A stretch of 64,000 nt of DNA from Paragonimus westermani (GCA_008508345.1 QNGE01000740.1:62001-126000); one strand, 5' to 3'. Shown: positions 32,801 to 46,888, counted from the first letter of the stretch. A program made the numbers and translations. Notes: a model not told the origin generated them from the letters alone.

Positions 32801-35365
32801 GTAAAGGAAGACCATTTTAAGCTCGAATTCGACTCTGAAGAACTTGTTGCATTTCAAACTGATCAAGGGATCTTGCGTTTTTCTGCATACAACTGTAAAC
32901 TTCGTAGAATAGGGCCGACAGAACAGCTCGGACTCTTGAAGTGCGTAGGTGTGCCAACCCGATATTCATTAGGTAATCAGATTTTAAAGATGGACACGGA
33001 GTGAGAATAAAATGTTGAAGAACCCAAATGCATATTACCAGAAATTATGTTTGCTTTCGTATATATCTTTATGGTGTTGGTTCTCAAATTTAGCCAAGAG
33101 AATTATTTACCTTTGAACACTCACGTAGCTTGGACGTATGTGTGTGTGTGTTGTATTGGCACGAATAAGTACGTAGCAACTAAGTCACCTGTGTCAGACG
33201 GAGAGCAGGCCAACTTTCGTAATATCCTTAGTAAAGTGTGTACCAGTGTTTTTTTGGATTTGTTTTACGCACAGCATAACAAGTGAAACGAGATCATATC
33301 CACGTCATTATTGTGTGAAGCTCTTTGACAATCCCTCACACAATCTCTCTCGCATTTGCGTGAAAGCTCAAATGCCACCTTTCCTGAATTTGCCAACTAT
33401 TGCATCATGTGACCTAGCAGGATTAAAACATTTTACTTCCTCTAACTGTTTCTTTTTAATTGAATAGAAATCAATTTATTTGTACACCCTGATGGGAAAG
33501 ACTTCAGTTGTTTACATACTCACATTTTCAGTCGATATGGAACGTGAGGCTGAGTCACACATTGGTTATTTGCCATCGTAGTCCTCATGATAATGTTAGT
33601 GAACGGTCATACTCGATATCAATTGATGATCGGTGAGTATCCGTTTTTGGACTATTGACTCATTCATGCGACAATCACATTTTGATTAGGGTTCGTTGCT
33701 GACGTCTTCAAGAACAACCTATTTTTAACGATTCCCTATATGAGGTTGAAACGGTTCGCCAACATAGATGTAATGCTTCGGCGTAGACGATACGCTTGAT
33801 TTGATCGTCCGAGTCCTACTTTAACGAGTGCCATTTGAGTTCGCATGCTATGCGGTTCTGAACATATATGTTAGATACTTTTCACATATGAACCAATCAC
33901 TTTGAAAGAACATTGAACGAGTGACTCGGAAATGCCTGATGTTTTAATTTTCGAGAAACCCACGAATTGGAAGAAGTTGTGTGATGGTGGATGTATGAAA
34001 CTTCTACTACTGAGTGCTCTAAGCCATGACGTTAATTTCTATGAAAAGGACATTTTCAGGAATGGAGAAAACTGACTGTACATTTGACTGCCTTCTTAGC
34101 GCTGTAGTTAGTTGTCTTCAAATGATTGTATCTTCAACGAATGTTACGTCGTCTTGTACTATAATGCTGTCATTTTTGTGGAAAGATATGACCGTGAGGT
34201 ATGGAATTTTGAGATTCCTGAGCGCGTTTTTTCGCAGTTTTCTGCTTCCCAACTTAATTACAATGTTGTGTTAAAGGCGTTTGGCGCTGTGTAACAGACA
34301 TAATTTGGTGATGTGTGATGCATTTTCGTGATTAGTGAGGCACACGTATTTCTCGGTTTCTGCATGTGCCATGGTGAATCTACCATACCCCTGCTCGGAT
34401 CAACCTTTTCGGTCCTTGAAATCAGTCGGACTGCAAATTAATGAGCTGGCTGGGTTAGAGAACCTTTGGAGTCAACTGCAGATTTGGATTTCTTGATGTT
34501 AGATTCCCCTCGACGCAAAATATCTCCGATTCGTGAACAGTCAAGATCGAAGTAAAAAATGCGTCCGATATGTTTTCAGGCAGTTGCTGTTGTTTCCACG
34601 TGTTTATTCCAACCGCTAAATCCGTGACCTTAAGCGTCGTTTTGTCGACAACACTGAGACGTTTGCTGGGTCAATTTCGGTGATGGATAGATGCATTAAC
34701 TTTTTGTGATTTGCTATTGAACTGAATTCATCTTACGGAACATTTCCGTTAGACCTGCGTTTGAGATCGCTGATAAGATCCTTCTTCTGTTGAACGGTAC
34801 CCCTAGAACCTTGAAGGTTATTTTAAAGAAAGCACCTTCGACGATGAATTCCATCAAGTTAGGAGGGGAACTACAGTCGTCCTAGTTTGACGAGCCTGTG
34901 ATCTATCAGGCCCAAGGGTTGAACGTACCATACACTTGCCAGTGATTAAAGCAATACACTTTAATGCTCGTAACCCATCGATTTAGCATGCGGCATGAAC
35001 TGTGGGATTTATTTGTTTAGTTCATTACCTTGCCATCCTTCGGTGTTGGCCAGAGAAATCTGGTATTATGAAAACGGGAAAAACAGTGAGTACCGTACGT
35101 CGCCAAATATTTTTGATGTTCACATAGTAATAAATCACTTTGGACGTTGGACGTATCAAAATCCGACTTCTCCCTGCATTAATGTTGCACGTTTTTTATC
35201 GGATTCCACGTGTTTGCTGATAAGCGTTTACGTAGGACAGAATACCTGACAAACTCCCTAAATACACTGAAGGCAAGTGTAACACGTTGACTGATTTGAA
35301 CTGGTATTTGTAGTGATGGGAATCTCTGCGTCGTTAGGTTTCTTCACAGAACCAGCAGACTTGCC
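29830..35365. other. Intron sequence, nothing recognised
   Basis: Several 60-85-codon plus frames occur (e.g. 31263-31520, 32777-33004, 34026-34294). None has a recognisable motif or splice-bounded ends in a frame compatible with the PP2C-like exons. A near-palindromic AT tract lies at 30551-30576. Confidence 0.4.
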
Positions 35366-35369
35366 ATCC

Positions 35370-35450
35370 GGAAACTGGGATCGAAACCGGGAGGGAACAG
35401 CTATACTGTAGCATCACCAGCGGTTTATAGTACCTCAACTAGCCACATAT
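35370..35450 (-). repeat. tRNA-like (SINE) head, minus strand
   Basis: Minus strand: TGGCTAGTTGAGGTA (35445-35431) is an A-box match and CCGGTTTCGATCCCA (35390-35377) a good B-box match with the invariant GGTTTCGATCC core. The distance is near that of a tRNA gene with a variable arm. No full acceptor stem was found. Confidence 0.5.
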
Positions 35451-35459
35451 CTGTTGGTA

Positions 35460-36318
35460 CATTATGACACTAAATAGTGTGATAGATGTATTTTGTTCGC
35501 TGGTGGGGGAGAGGCCTATAGATGTATTAGTGTTTGGGAAGCGGGTTAGCAGTGAGGTGTATGATGTTTGTGAGTAGACCGTACATGGCGATGAAAGGAA
35601 GTCGTACAAATGCAAACAATATTCTGATGTGGCAAACGTGGTGAAATGAAGCTGTGTACCATCATTTAGTGAAGCTTGGGCCTCCCTTAAATACTGAACG
35701 TTGTGATGAGGCGTAGATGTTTCTGGCATACATCTGACTTATACAACGTGTGCGTGCGTGTTTCTAGAATGAAAGCGATACGCGTACACATCGTGATCCT
35801 ATGGCTTTGTCGCAATCAATTTTGTCTCATTAACTCAACAAGAAAGAGCGGATGTAAAATAGCTACTCATTATTGTTGCATGATACCATCGTAGTTAGTT
35901 AGGCACATGGAGATGGTTAGTCTGAAGAGTTGCCTGTAAAATACTGATGTTTTTTGATAGCACTTCGGTAGAATGATATAAACTTCTGTAGTTATAACCT
36001 CTGACTTTCTCAGTAGCTTTGTGTAAGTGTACGTAAAAACTAGGTTCGTCTTACTGTTTTGAAATCGATGTCACAACGTAGCCTGTCTGGTAATGAGCTA
36101 CGATCGAGCATTCGAGTCGAACGTGGATATCATGATCCATTAACACTCGTCTTTCATCGGTCATCGGATTACTCACATGTGAAGTTTTCCATACAGGCAT
36201 CATCACCCAGTGACAGACATTTTTCTTAAATGTGCTCACTTCTCCATAAATAACTGACAATGACGTTAGACAAAACCGTCAGGTTGTGTGCGATTTGCTA
36301 ACTTGCGTTCCAGCTAGA
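35460..36318. other. Intron sequence, nothing recognised
   Basis: Short frames only. No motif or repeat identified. Confidence 0.4.
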
Positions 36319-36600
36319 TTCATTCATTCATTCATCCACTCCTAACGGTCAAGAGCCTTACCAGAGGGTAAAATGGCTCGAGCCGCCGCTTATCGTGATG
36401 GTAACGTGGAATAATTTCGAAAGAGAAAACTACAAAAAACGACTAAAATATATAGAAGTAGTTCGTCTTAAAAGTTTACAGTTCAAACTTTCACAATTTT
36501 TTGGGTGTAAACCTGAATAAAAGTGACAATAAAACATTACAAATTTAACAGCGGACACACAAACAACCGCCTATTTTGGTACGGTTTTGGTCTTCCCACT
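36319..36600 (+). repeat. Anonymous dispersed repeat, copy 1, with (ATTC)n
   Basis: (ATTC)4 at 36319-36334 is followed by catccac and a core accagagggtaaaatggc...gtggaataa (36360-36413). This core recurs at 45979-46033 with the same attcattcatt preface, and partly at 49307 and 50371. Downstream similarity seems to continue about 200 bp but weakens. No coding capacity. The orientation given is arbitrary. Confidence 0.55.
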
Positions 36601-39600
36601 ATTGACCATGAAGCCAAAAACTTTTCATTGAAAACTGAATACTTCATTTTCGTTGTGGAAAGTAGCTATTGATTAACTATACTTGCGACTCTGCGTACCT
36701 CGTTGGACATTGTAGCCCTTCTTAACATACCATGGACTGTGTTTTTTTATAGGAAAGCCAAGTATTGTACTGCTATCCATCGTTCAATCTCTGCTTTGTC
36801 CATCGAGTTCTGAAAGAATTAACCTTTTATGTTGGTCTTAAGGGGAATACAACCCTAGAAGTTCTTGATGAGGGTCTGGATCTAGCAGTTATCACGGTCA
36901 AGGGGGGTGATTAGGTATTTTATCTATCTAACCTTAAGGTATTCGGTCACCCGGTGTAGTGAGGTCTAACATTATGATTCTGAAAGAGTCGGTATCGTGT
37001 TTCAGTTATTTTGGACTATAAAGGAGAATCTAATTTAACGCAGTGTTCTTCCTTAGCAACTTTTCCGTACAACTCAATTTTACAGTTCATCCAAATCGTT
37101 TTGAATTCTCGTGTATAACATCCGCCGCCTTGAATAACAAGATACGTGAGGCCCTTATCGGGTGATCGGTTCGTGCTTTCCAGATTCGGAGCCATCACCA
37201 TCTAACTAGGTGAAATTCGATTAGTGATGTCCTGACTCTACATGTGATTACATCATATGCACCACCTCGTGGCCAATTAAGCGTTGTCTTTTTGGAATAA
37301 ATTTCTGTTGAAACTGAAGTATCCCTTAGATGCTCTGCTAAAATGTCACTTTGGTTAAACTTTGTTTTAGTTGAAGTGTTGGGTCTGAAAACTGATATCG
37401 TTTGCACGGTATCTATCTAACGGTGACTGACTTATTTTGTGTTGGTCTCAGGAACAGCTGCTTTCGTGTTCTCATTTCCGAAAACCTGCGAATAATCCTT
37501 GCGTTTTGTAGATTTTGTGGAGTTCCCTTGTACGGGTTTTCTGTACTGTCATCTATGTGAGTCACCCTCTAAGAATTCCCACATACCGAAAATCTGGCAG
37601 AACTGATTAGGATTAGTTGTGACCGAAGGTGGTTTACAGGTGGTAATCGGATCGCTCTATTTGCATGATTCACTTGCGATCACGCGTAATTTAACCATCC
37701 GAGTAACACGATCAGTTAGTATTATGGTCACCGATTACTGAAACTTTCACAGCAGTAGGGTTACATGCTTAGCTGTCTAAATCTGCACCATTCACATGTA
37801 TATGATTTATTCCAATACTGGATTTCTGGTGTTTGGGGGCGAGAACTTTCGGCATAAATTTTGGTAAGGTATATAGTCATTTTCGATGTAAATTGAACGT
37901 TAAGTCCTGTGATCAAAAACTCGCGAGTTACTAATGAAATCCATTGTCCATTATTGCGTTATTTTGGCCTGCTCACTTGCACTGAAAAAAGAATTTGCGT
38001 TTCTTTGGATGCGGTGCGTCTTTCCGTACATAAGTGACGTATCTGGCTAACTGGCTGGCTGGTTCGCGCTAGTCTTACTCACCCGTTCTTTATCATACAT
38101 ACACACAAGACTACTTTCTCAACCTGTTCTTGCATGAAAACAAAATTTCAGCGGACAGAATTCTTTTCGATAGAATTTTCATCTCTGATCTAGCCACATG
38201 AAATTAGGTAACGGCTAGAAAGTTATTGATCAAAAGTAAGCAGGGGACAGGGTGCTCGAGTAAACAACAAACACAAATTCGGTGAGGTTAGGACCACGAA
38301 CGAGTGTAGGTCGATTTGAACTGCAGTGGGAGAGGGGCAAATTGCCTCGTAGGTTAGATGACGGTGCCTGGATATGACAACCTGGGTGTTTGCCTGCATT
38401 CTTTTTGGTTACAAAAATCAGCGCGCCCTGAGCGGAATGCAACCATCTCAACTGTCAACAGGATGGTATATTTGACCGCTCATAGAAGGATTCCGGCCAA
38501 ACAGTTCGATTAATCCTTTCAGCGTCTGTATCGATCACAATCGTGTAAATGCCCCAGGGTGAATGAATTTGCGCTGTTCGTTGTCTCGCAGCAAAACAAA
38601 CAGGAATTGATTTGTCAACATTTCTGTTCTACGAAGCCATATTCTTTGACGTGTGGTTTGAAAGTACTTTTTAGTGTAAGCGGTGGAAATTAAATCTTGA
38701 TTTATGTGGACCCTATCAATGTAACAGTATTACCGATTTCCATCTTGACAGCGCTCTTCGAATTTGACAGTGAGAGTTAGACCTTCCATCGACTACTCTT
38801 TAAAAGAATATGTCCTGTGCAATAAGCTGAGAAACAGGTGTACTTGAATGATTAGAGAAAGGAATAAAGGACTAATGAACACATACTTGCGCTTCACTAC
38901 TCAAACAAACTCTTATTCAGACCAGATGAACCAATCTACAAAGTGGTTTCAGTTTTAATGACAGGTACTGCTAGTTGAATGATTGAAGTCACTGGTTCAT
39001 CTGAGGGCAGGTAGTGTCTCCATACGACATGAGGCAATTGTAGAATCTAACGAGTATTCATGCACATGAGTGGCTATATCGCATCTTAGTATACCATGAT
39101 TAGTCCTACCTCCAACACAGATCGGCTGAGCGTGTCCCTAGAAGCGGTTGCCACATAATTTACCGTGATGGACCGCAGCTTTTGTGCACAATGTGTCAAT
39201 CAGTTTGACCAGCGTATGTTCTTAAAACGAAGGATGGTTGTACTTTTACACTTCTCATATCGAGTATTTGTTCGACTGACGTTCAGCCGTCGAGGAATCT
39301 TTGATTAGATAAATTTATTACTCCGGTCGACTTTCAGACTGTCATTTGATATGTCCGGTAACGTGACCTGTAGAAGCCTACGTGCAGCTATTGATGTCTG
39401 ACTACAATAGACGAATCTCCCCCTTGCTGTCCAATGTCTAATTTGTTCACAAATTCTCCTGGGAAATTCAGAAAACCCTCCAACTCAGTTTTGTCGAACT
39501 TCATTGAGTGATATTCAGGATTATGCAAGCTTTTTAGATGCAGAAATTTATGAAGTTCTCACTAACATTTCACGGTAGGCATGACCATTTTATGGGTAAC

Positions 39601-41603
39601 ACGAACGGTCCCAGTGAGTTGAGTTGAACGAAACACGACTGATGTATAGTTTCAGTAGTTCATTGTCGGGTCAGTATGAGCGTCAGTGTTATTGAGAACA
39701 TAGTGGGTTATCAGGTTGGCCAAAATTAAGGTGATTGCTCACTGTTCTGAAGAATGTTTTTGTTTGAGTGAAGTAGGGGTGGGCACCAGTCCAGGCCAAG
39801 ACGTGATTCGACCTGAACGAACTGTTTTTATGAATAAGCACTGGGTTACGTATTCCAAAAGCAATAGATTCGATTGCTTCTGAGGTCCACTGTCTGACCT
39901 CCTTGAGTTGATTTACAAGTACTATGCAGACCACTCAAAATGTGTTCTAACAGTGCACAATCATCTATTACGTTTCCATCGACCTTCCCCTACATGAGCA
40001 GATTATGCTTTCTGTGTCCACAAAACAGTGTCAGATATCAATAAAAATCATTTGATTTACGTTCCTTAACGTGAGTTGAAAGCTGTACGAAATCTTTCTC
40101 CCACCTACCTGAATGAACAATGGCTGATTGCTCAACAAATTAAACTGGTTGCCTTACCTTCATACTGACGTAGGTACTACCTTTACAAGAAAGCACACAT
40201 TTCGGAAGACATTTCCAACGTATTGGTATGTCACTGGTTTTTTCCGGACTCAACTATTCTTCATTACTGACCCAATGTTCTCCATGGATCTCAGACGTGC
40301 CAAGTGCATTAAACTACACAGGTTAAAGTAAACAGTGTATGATGTAAGTGTTCGAAAATTTTAATAATTTAACGGACTTAGAATTGTAGCGGAACTTACG
40401 AGGTCATATTGACTATCACGTAAACAGAATAGCCAACATAATCACATGATCGTTCGGCCGGTTCCGTTAACTAGCTACAGCTCTATTCAAAACCTATTTA
40501 TAGTACATTACGAAAACTCCCCTTTTTACACGATTCAAAACACCAAAGCTTTATCAGTTGGACTTGGGCACAGAATGGTTAAGCTGAATTGCTCTGTCCT
40601 CAATCACGACCTGTGCCACCATACACTGTTATAAACTCCTCCTGTGTGTTCTGTATGCGAAGGATCTGTCTGTCTATGCAATTCCATGCGAAATGCAATG
40701 TGTACTGCTTGTTTGGATCCACGAATTGGAGTACCTATGACTTCCAGCGGAAAATTTTTACTTTGCCCAGTAAAGTGAATCACATGACAACCACACTTGT
40801 GGATTCAGCCTCGAGATTTATTTGATCAGTTTATCCACCCACCCTACACTTGGTGAACTGACTAAGCCTAACTGTTTCCCATTCCCCGTGACAGTCAGGG
40901 TTACTTATGTTTTTGCGTTAGTAAAAGAGCTCCACTCGTCGGAGTGCGGAGGAAACTTGGTTAACTTTTGTAACGCCGCAACTTATGTTGCATGATCGCT
41001 GTTGAAAGCCGATCGAAATTGGTTGCCAGTTTGAACACCTTTCAGGTGTTGGATCTCGCAACACCTGATCCTTCAAAACTGCTACTGTCCCACACACGTT
41101 ACCAATATATAACTAATATTTGAACTGCACCATGTCTTGTGTTGAACACTTTTCGCAGCTGCCTCGGAACTTTCATTATCAACGACCTGAATATAACATC
41201 TGAGTCTTCGTGATTTTTACGAACAACTATTTCTAGTGTTCAACGGTAAACGGAGACAGTGTACGTTCCATTCCTGTATCAGGTGAGGTGTGTAAGCGAT
41301 CAAACATGCTTCTCATTGGTTTAGGCAGGATGCAGTCTCATTGCTTCACACTGGGTTATCAACTTGGTTTGATCTCACAAGATTGAGTGAGTGGCTACTT
41401 GGCGATTGGTGTTGGATATCACCACCAAATTCAGAAATTGGAATAGTGTTAAAATTTCCTAAATAGCACCTAAATGCAGCCGTTTCATGACTGGTTTCAT
41501 TCCTTGCTAACCTGCCAGATTATATAAATGGGGGTTGGTCATTATCAACAAGTTATTGTCATTTGCGATACAAATGTCGAACTATATGGTTCCAATTTTT
41601 CAG
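36600..41603. other. Intron sequence, nothing recognised
   Basis: This is the rest of the inferred first large intron. It includes a small (ctgg)n-like tract near 38048-38072 and scattered frames under 85 codons on both strands, none assignable. The 3' end carries a polypyrimidine-AG acceptor (ccaatttttcag) at 41592-41603. Confidence 0.4.
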
Positions 41604-41794
41604 GTGAACCGAATGCCGATGCGTTTGTGGTTCGAGCTCGGTGTGACTCAGCATTTCTGGCTGTTGCCGATGGGGTGAATTGGGGTAGAGACGCCATGCA
41701 AGCGGCTCGTTGTGCAATTTACGCAGTCTACGAGTACTTGGAGTCGCATCTGTACGGGACGGATGTACCTAAGACGAAAGTTACCAACACTCGC
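41604..41794 (+). CDS. PP2C-like domain protein (CG9801-like), second exon
   Basis: This exon is 2 nt completing a Gly codon plus 63 codons, bounded by ccaatttttcag and by gtaagt at 41795. It encodes the start of a PP2C-like fold: EPNADAFVVRARCDSAFLAV, then ADGVNWG, the metal-binding ADG of the PP2C family in the V-N-W-G form typical of CG9801-like proteins, then an ARCAIYAVYEYLESHLY helix. These proteins are PP2C-like, and I cannot tell whether they are active phosphatases. An alternative reading begins at ATG 41528, but the in-frame acceptor at 41603 matches the phase of the upstream exon and makes that ATG unnecessary. The exon ends in phase 0, matching the exon at 47344. Confidence 0.8.
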
Positions 41795-42052
41795 GTAAGT
41801 TTATAGACTGGTTTGCGGAAAACTTGTATTGACAGAACACCATATGCTGATTGTGTGAGATGGTTGGTTTGTATCAACTGTTGGCTAGACTATCTAACTC
41901 AAGTTATTTGGTAGCAGGTATTGAAAGAGTCGGGATTTTCTGGCAAAGGATACGTACGGCATATTTTGTACTTTTACCAACATTTCTTTCCTTGTGTACT
42001 CCAACAAAAACTCAAATCACATCTGTCATGATCTTGTGAACATCATCATTTA

Positions 42053-42918
42053 TTGGCCTATAAACTCCTACAAATGTGCGTTATGGCTGCCTCAAGTGCT
42101 GTTCAGTGTTTGCCGCAGCAAACAGATTTAGATAACTCATTACCATACTTAGACGTCCGTATTAGTAGGTGCTTAAACGGTACACTGAGTCGGCCTGTTT
42201 ATCAAAAAGCCATATGGAATGGGCAGTACCTACGATTCTCTTCATTTGAACCCGTGGCTTACAAATGTGGTTTAGTGCGAACGATTTTTCATTGAGCACG
42301 GAGACTGTGCTCGGCCAACCACCTAGAATCTGAAGATGAACTCTTGAATAGTGTTCTGCTTGTTAATGGATATCCAGTCAAATTTGTTGCAATTCACTGC
42401 AAGGAACAAGTGGCTACCTCCCAACCACAATCAGCGCCGAAGAAGCAGGTTTTTGTACCCCCCCCTACACAGCGGACCGTAATATTACCAGTGTAAGTTG
42501 AAAGTTGAAATCTGCTACTGGTCGCACGTATCCCGCAGCGGAATTGCGTTTATTGTTTCCGCCCCCCTCCGCTTCCCTCAGAGTGAGTCTGCACTACCAT
42601 GATCGTCCTTTCTCGGAAAAATCTTTCTTATGTCATCTAGCAGTTTACCTACAGTTGCGGTGACTCATACATTGGCAAAACGAATAGACACAGGAAGGCG
42701 GAGCACATCCCCAAGTGCCGAGGATGATTCAACGTGGGTCAGCATATCGGCAACCGAACGAAAATCCGGTGTCTTCGATCTCGAAACATTTAATGGTAAC
42801 AAGTCGTGCGATTGACCCCGTTAATTCACTGCTAGTCCTGTTGTACAACCGCAATCGTAGGTTGTTGGCGTTCTCTGAGGCATCGTTAATCAGGCGTCAC
42901 ACACCGGTCCTCTGTTGA
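42053..42918 (+). mobile_element. Penelope-like element, RT end plus GIY-YIG endonuclease, degraded
   Basis: Frame 42053-42295 has SLPYLDVRISRCLNGTLSRP followed by KAIWNGQYLRFSSF and KCGLVRTIFH, the well-known C-terminal RT block of Penelope-like elements (LPFLD...S..VYRK.TW.GQY..F.S). After a TGA the frame continues ARRLCS and LLVNGYPVKF. At about 42650-42712 YSCGDSYIGKTNRHRKAEHI is the GIY-YIG endonuclease signature (C-x-C...YIGRT.R...EH). The last part (42715-42918) has SISKHLM and RNRRLLAFSEASLIRRHTP, the endonuclease C-terminus. One stop and frameshifts make it inactive. The RT core upstream is missing. Confidence 0.85.
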
Positions 42919-45900
42919 CAAAAGTTGCTGACGCAATCAGTTTCATTACCATGGCAGTGAACCTGACTGCACCCGTGTGATGTTCGCTCATTTCACTGCT
43001 GTGTTGCCATACCCTTAACCTAAGTAACTCAATGTTTTCGGTAATTGACTCGTGAGAATGAACAGAATGCTTGCATCTTGCCGTACTGATGAACTGGATA
43101 AAGGGAACGCAATGTTTCGCATATTCTTCACAAGCAAATGTGAAAGTAATTAATGTGCGTGATTTATGATCAGGCAATTTTGTTCGCATATTATTACGTA
43201 TAGATTCATATTTTCCCTAATTCATCAACTTTCTCTCTTGACTAGCGATTTCCACCTTACACTTTCGAGTGGTATTGCGCAAGTGAAATTTGCACTTATA
43301 GACTGAAAGACTTAGCTAAGTTAGCTTACTTCACGGATTACAAACCCTTGGCATCTGGATTCATGATTCCAGAGATTGGCACAGGCATAAATGAGATGGT
43401 ATGATTAAAGTGGACTCAGAAAAATCACGTGTTGGTTATAACTGTTCAAGTTGGCCTATCACGATAACTGAATTTAAAGTTCGTCTTCTCGTATGTGTTC
43501 CTACGCGTGGACTGCGCTGCATCGCTTCTTTCTTGATCCACGTGTCCGAACAAATGCTTTTTAACAAATGCATCTTGCAAGCCTAGTGACCTTTTCTGAT
43601 GCAAACCGTATAACATCCCATACGCCTCATTGGTTCACTGGTTCACAAGTAGCTGGTCCTGCTAAATCATAGCAACAAAACACAAAATGTCACCTAATGG
43701 GTTGGGTCATGCACCATGCTTGGCTGATAACTTGCCAGCTGAACTAGCAACAACAGTTCGCCTTTGCGTAATTTCATTAACGACTATCCCAGACAATTTG
43801 TACTACATTTCAATAAGAAACTCTTCAGCCACCTGTAACCTGAAGCAGTTGGTTATTAGTGTAGATGAAGCGGACTAACAGTAGACTATTCTGCGGGTAC
43901 ATTCCAGTCGCACAACGTACAATGACGAGGAAGAGTAGTCCCTCTAAAAGAGACACTGTACCAATAGCGATAGATGCAGCGGACGAACACGTTGACAGAC
44001 TGGTGTTGAAAATGGTAGGAGAGCTTTAAAAAAAACAATAGTCACACTCCCCGTTGATTGGTAGAAAGTTAGACCAAATGAAACGACATCAATCAAAGAT
44101 TTTTTGTAGACTCATCACTTGCTTTGATATAACATCCATCTGTTTTTCTAAGTACTTGTATACTGCCCTAAACCAAGTTGGGAGATATACAACGAGGTAG
44201 GAGAGTGTCTGAACGTCCACCGGTTGTATGTAACCACATCAGCATTCCGTGGAATGAGACTTCCAGGCAGTCAAATGGTGTGTTATGCCCACGGTTTCTG
44301 TTGTGTCCCCAGTGCATTTCACGTTACAAGTGGTGACTCTGGCAATTACATGAATACCGCACAGTACACCATGTGCACAAATGAATATCCTTCAACGGAT
44401 AATGTAGATTATGTAATAGTCACGTGATGAGGTGACTACGAGCTTTGGTTGAGTTGCACGTGCACATTAGCAGCTGGTTAGGATCAACAGACAAACTAAT
44501 AAACCTACGGACTCTAGTCACAGCAACAAAAAACAGAGTCTCGTTGATCTGGCTGAAAAGTTTGCGACCTGAGTATCGTTCCGCTTCTGGCTCTGAGGTA
44601 TCATTAGGTCAAACAAACGCGTGTCATAGTTAGTGGTATTTTTAGGCCACGCGATACGCAGCGTAAGCATAGTTTATTTTGGTACATTTATGGCGGCTAT
44701 ATCGTGTATCCTGTACCTCACGCTCAAAGGTTGGTATCGCATGAAACACATCAGTTTGTATACCCACATCTGCAAGGTCAGTTGATTCAACAAATGCGGG
44801 TATGCAGCTGCTCACTTGTGGTGCAGGTTATCTCGCAGACAACTGTGAGTGCCCTATATTTCTGATTTTGATGGCTATTAGATCATGCAGTACTGCACCG
44901 GACACTAGTATCGCAAGCTAACACCGAACCCTTGGTATTAAAGGTCAATAAAGGAAACGATGGTTGATTACAACACTGTTTCACGAACAAACGGTCACCA
45001 GACTCTGTTTCTTAATCAGCAACCCGGTATGCTGGTATACTGTGCGTTTCGCGTTGCAGTCGTATATGGAGGTGTTCGCATGGTGGCATGCGGCGTAATC
45101 TTTTCGGGTATGCTTCTGTAAAAGTCAATCGTCTTAATGTTGTTTTGCTGAAATGGACTTGATTCAACCTCAAGAATTACTTATTTAGATCATTTGTCCT
45201 ATCAAAAATAGCTGACATCATTCACCCATTGATTCTGAAAGACTCATATGGTTGAATTTCACGTTATCTGTTACTTAGGTTGGGTCCTTGTAATGAACGA
45301 TTAAGCACTAGCTGTTGGAACGAAGCCACATATGCCGTCACCATATTCACGTGACAGACTGTCAGTAAAAAGAGACATAAAACTTAATGAACACATTAAG
45401 TTATCGTTGTGATTTAAGTTGTCTACGCAACTGACAAGTTCAAACTGTCCTTCAGGCTGCATACATTGGTTTTCTGATCGATCCAGCTAACCTAGGCGTC
45501 TATTGAGTCACTTTATACTCTGGTGGGTTACACACTAATGAAATGAGTCACTCTGGAACTGTGTTGGACTGAACTTACCAGTTGTACATATTATTCTCAT
45601 CTTCATGATAAATTGTTATGGTGGTCTTCCACCCAAAAAATGCTCCTTTTAGCACCTCAGTGGCTGAACCCACAACACAATCACTCTTGTGCACGCAGTA
45701 TGTGGTTTGACTTCCTGATGTATACTTTTAACCGGGTTGTAAGAGCTAGTCCGTTGGATTTGTTTGTGACAATTTATTTTAGGGTTGGATTAGAATCCAC
45801 CTCACTCGAACAGCCTCCCAAACCACTGTGACACAACCACAATGTAAAATATCTCCTAGCCTTCTTTAGAAACTCCTTGTGTGATGCGTTATTCTTGAAT

Positions 45901-45924
45901 GTGGATCAAGTCGGTTTGTTTATG

Positions 45925-46110
45925 CATTCATTCATTTATTCATCCACTTAGTCATTCGTTCGTAACGAGCATTAATATGACCAGAAGGTATTATGGCCTT
46001 AGCTGTCGCTTACGGCAAAAACATTGTGGAATAAGCTGGGTGAAAATGACTCAAAGGGATAAAAGTGGATAGAAATGAGGCTAATTAGAAGAGCTGTGAA
46101 TTTCGCAAAT
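45925..46110 (+). repeat. Anonymous dispersed repeat, copy 2
   Basis: cattcattcatttattcatccac (45924-45946) leads to gaccagaaggtattatggc...attgtggaataa (45979-46033), matching copy 1 at 36319 in order and spacing. Roughly 65-70 percent identity in the core by eye. Confidence 0.55.
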
Positions 46111-46769
46111 GTTGCACGCCATTGACTGCGCCCTATTGCCGTCTCAAAAAGCGTTTGTAACCAGCGGCTTCAATGATCATGAGAAATCCAACCGGGCAGG
46201 CGACACCCACTCACTGTGCTCAACAGAATAGACAAGATCTTCGTGTTTCATAGAAACATCTTTGTTTGACTGCGACGCAGTTTTACTCATCTGTTGGTGG
46301 TGTTAGTAAATAATGCTCGATGCGGGAAAAGCTCAGTTGGTATTCCAAGTATGTAGCCCACTCATCACAGACTTCGCAACCTGGTTAGCTGACCACCTGA
46401 ACACCTATCTCGGGTAGTCTGGAACGTGCTTTGACGAACACTCAGGTTGATCAAGTGACGTGGGCTATTCGGCTGGGATAACGGCTGGCAAGCACAACGC
46501 TTATGTCGATATCTTCGTTGCAAACGGTCAGCGTCTCCTATGCATAGACTAAAACGAAAAGCGCTAAGCATGATTTACCTTTTCTAACAATAACAACAAT
46601 CGGGTATCGTTTCAACACCCAGGTGTGATAACTCTTTACTACTCGACCTTAATTTAACTACACAGCCGTGCCTGTATATTCTAGTCAAATGACAACTAGT
46701 TGATACTATGGTACACAGAAAGTCTACTCGGAAGAGATAGTATGGACACGCCTAAAATGTCTATCCTCT

Positions 46770-46888
46770 GGGATAAACGAGGAACACGACTGTGGTTTTC
46801 TATTGTAGGCTTGATACATGTTTGTGGCCACCATTCATTAAAACGTGGATACAGACGAATACTGGTGCTGATCGATGCGCTTGTTTAA
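46770..46888 (+). pseudogene. Possible integrase fragment
   Basis: Within frame 46700-46888, the end RLWFSIVGLIHVCG...KRGYRRILVLIDALV resembles the LTR-retrotransposon integrase stretch W-x-x-I-V-G-P-x...Y-I-L-V-x-I-D. The pattern is short and may be chance. There are no flanking integrase motifs. Confidence 0.25.

Noticed and set aside
32754..33004. Possible extra exon of the PP2C-like gene (acceptor tgtgtttttcag, frame 32777-33004)
   Set aside because: All three frames hit a stop within 35 nt after the acceptor, and the frame has no family motif.
38923..39003. 11-bp perfect inverted repeat (cagatgaacca/tggttcatctg) 60 bp apart
   Set aside because: Short enough to occur by chance in 64 kb. 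No flanking structure.
41528..41603. ATG at 41528 as start of the PP2C-like gene
   Set aside because: An in-frame acceptor (ccaatttttcag) at 41603 fits the phase of the upstream exon, and the residues before it do not look like the family.
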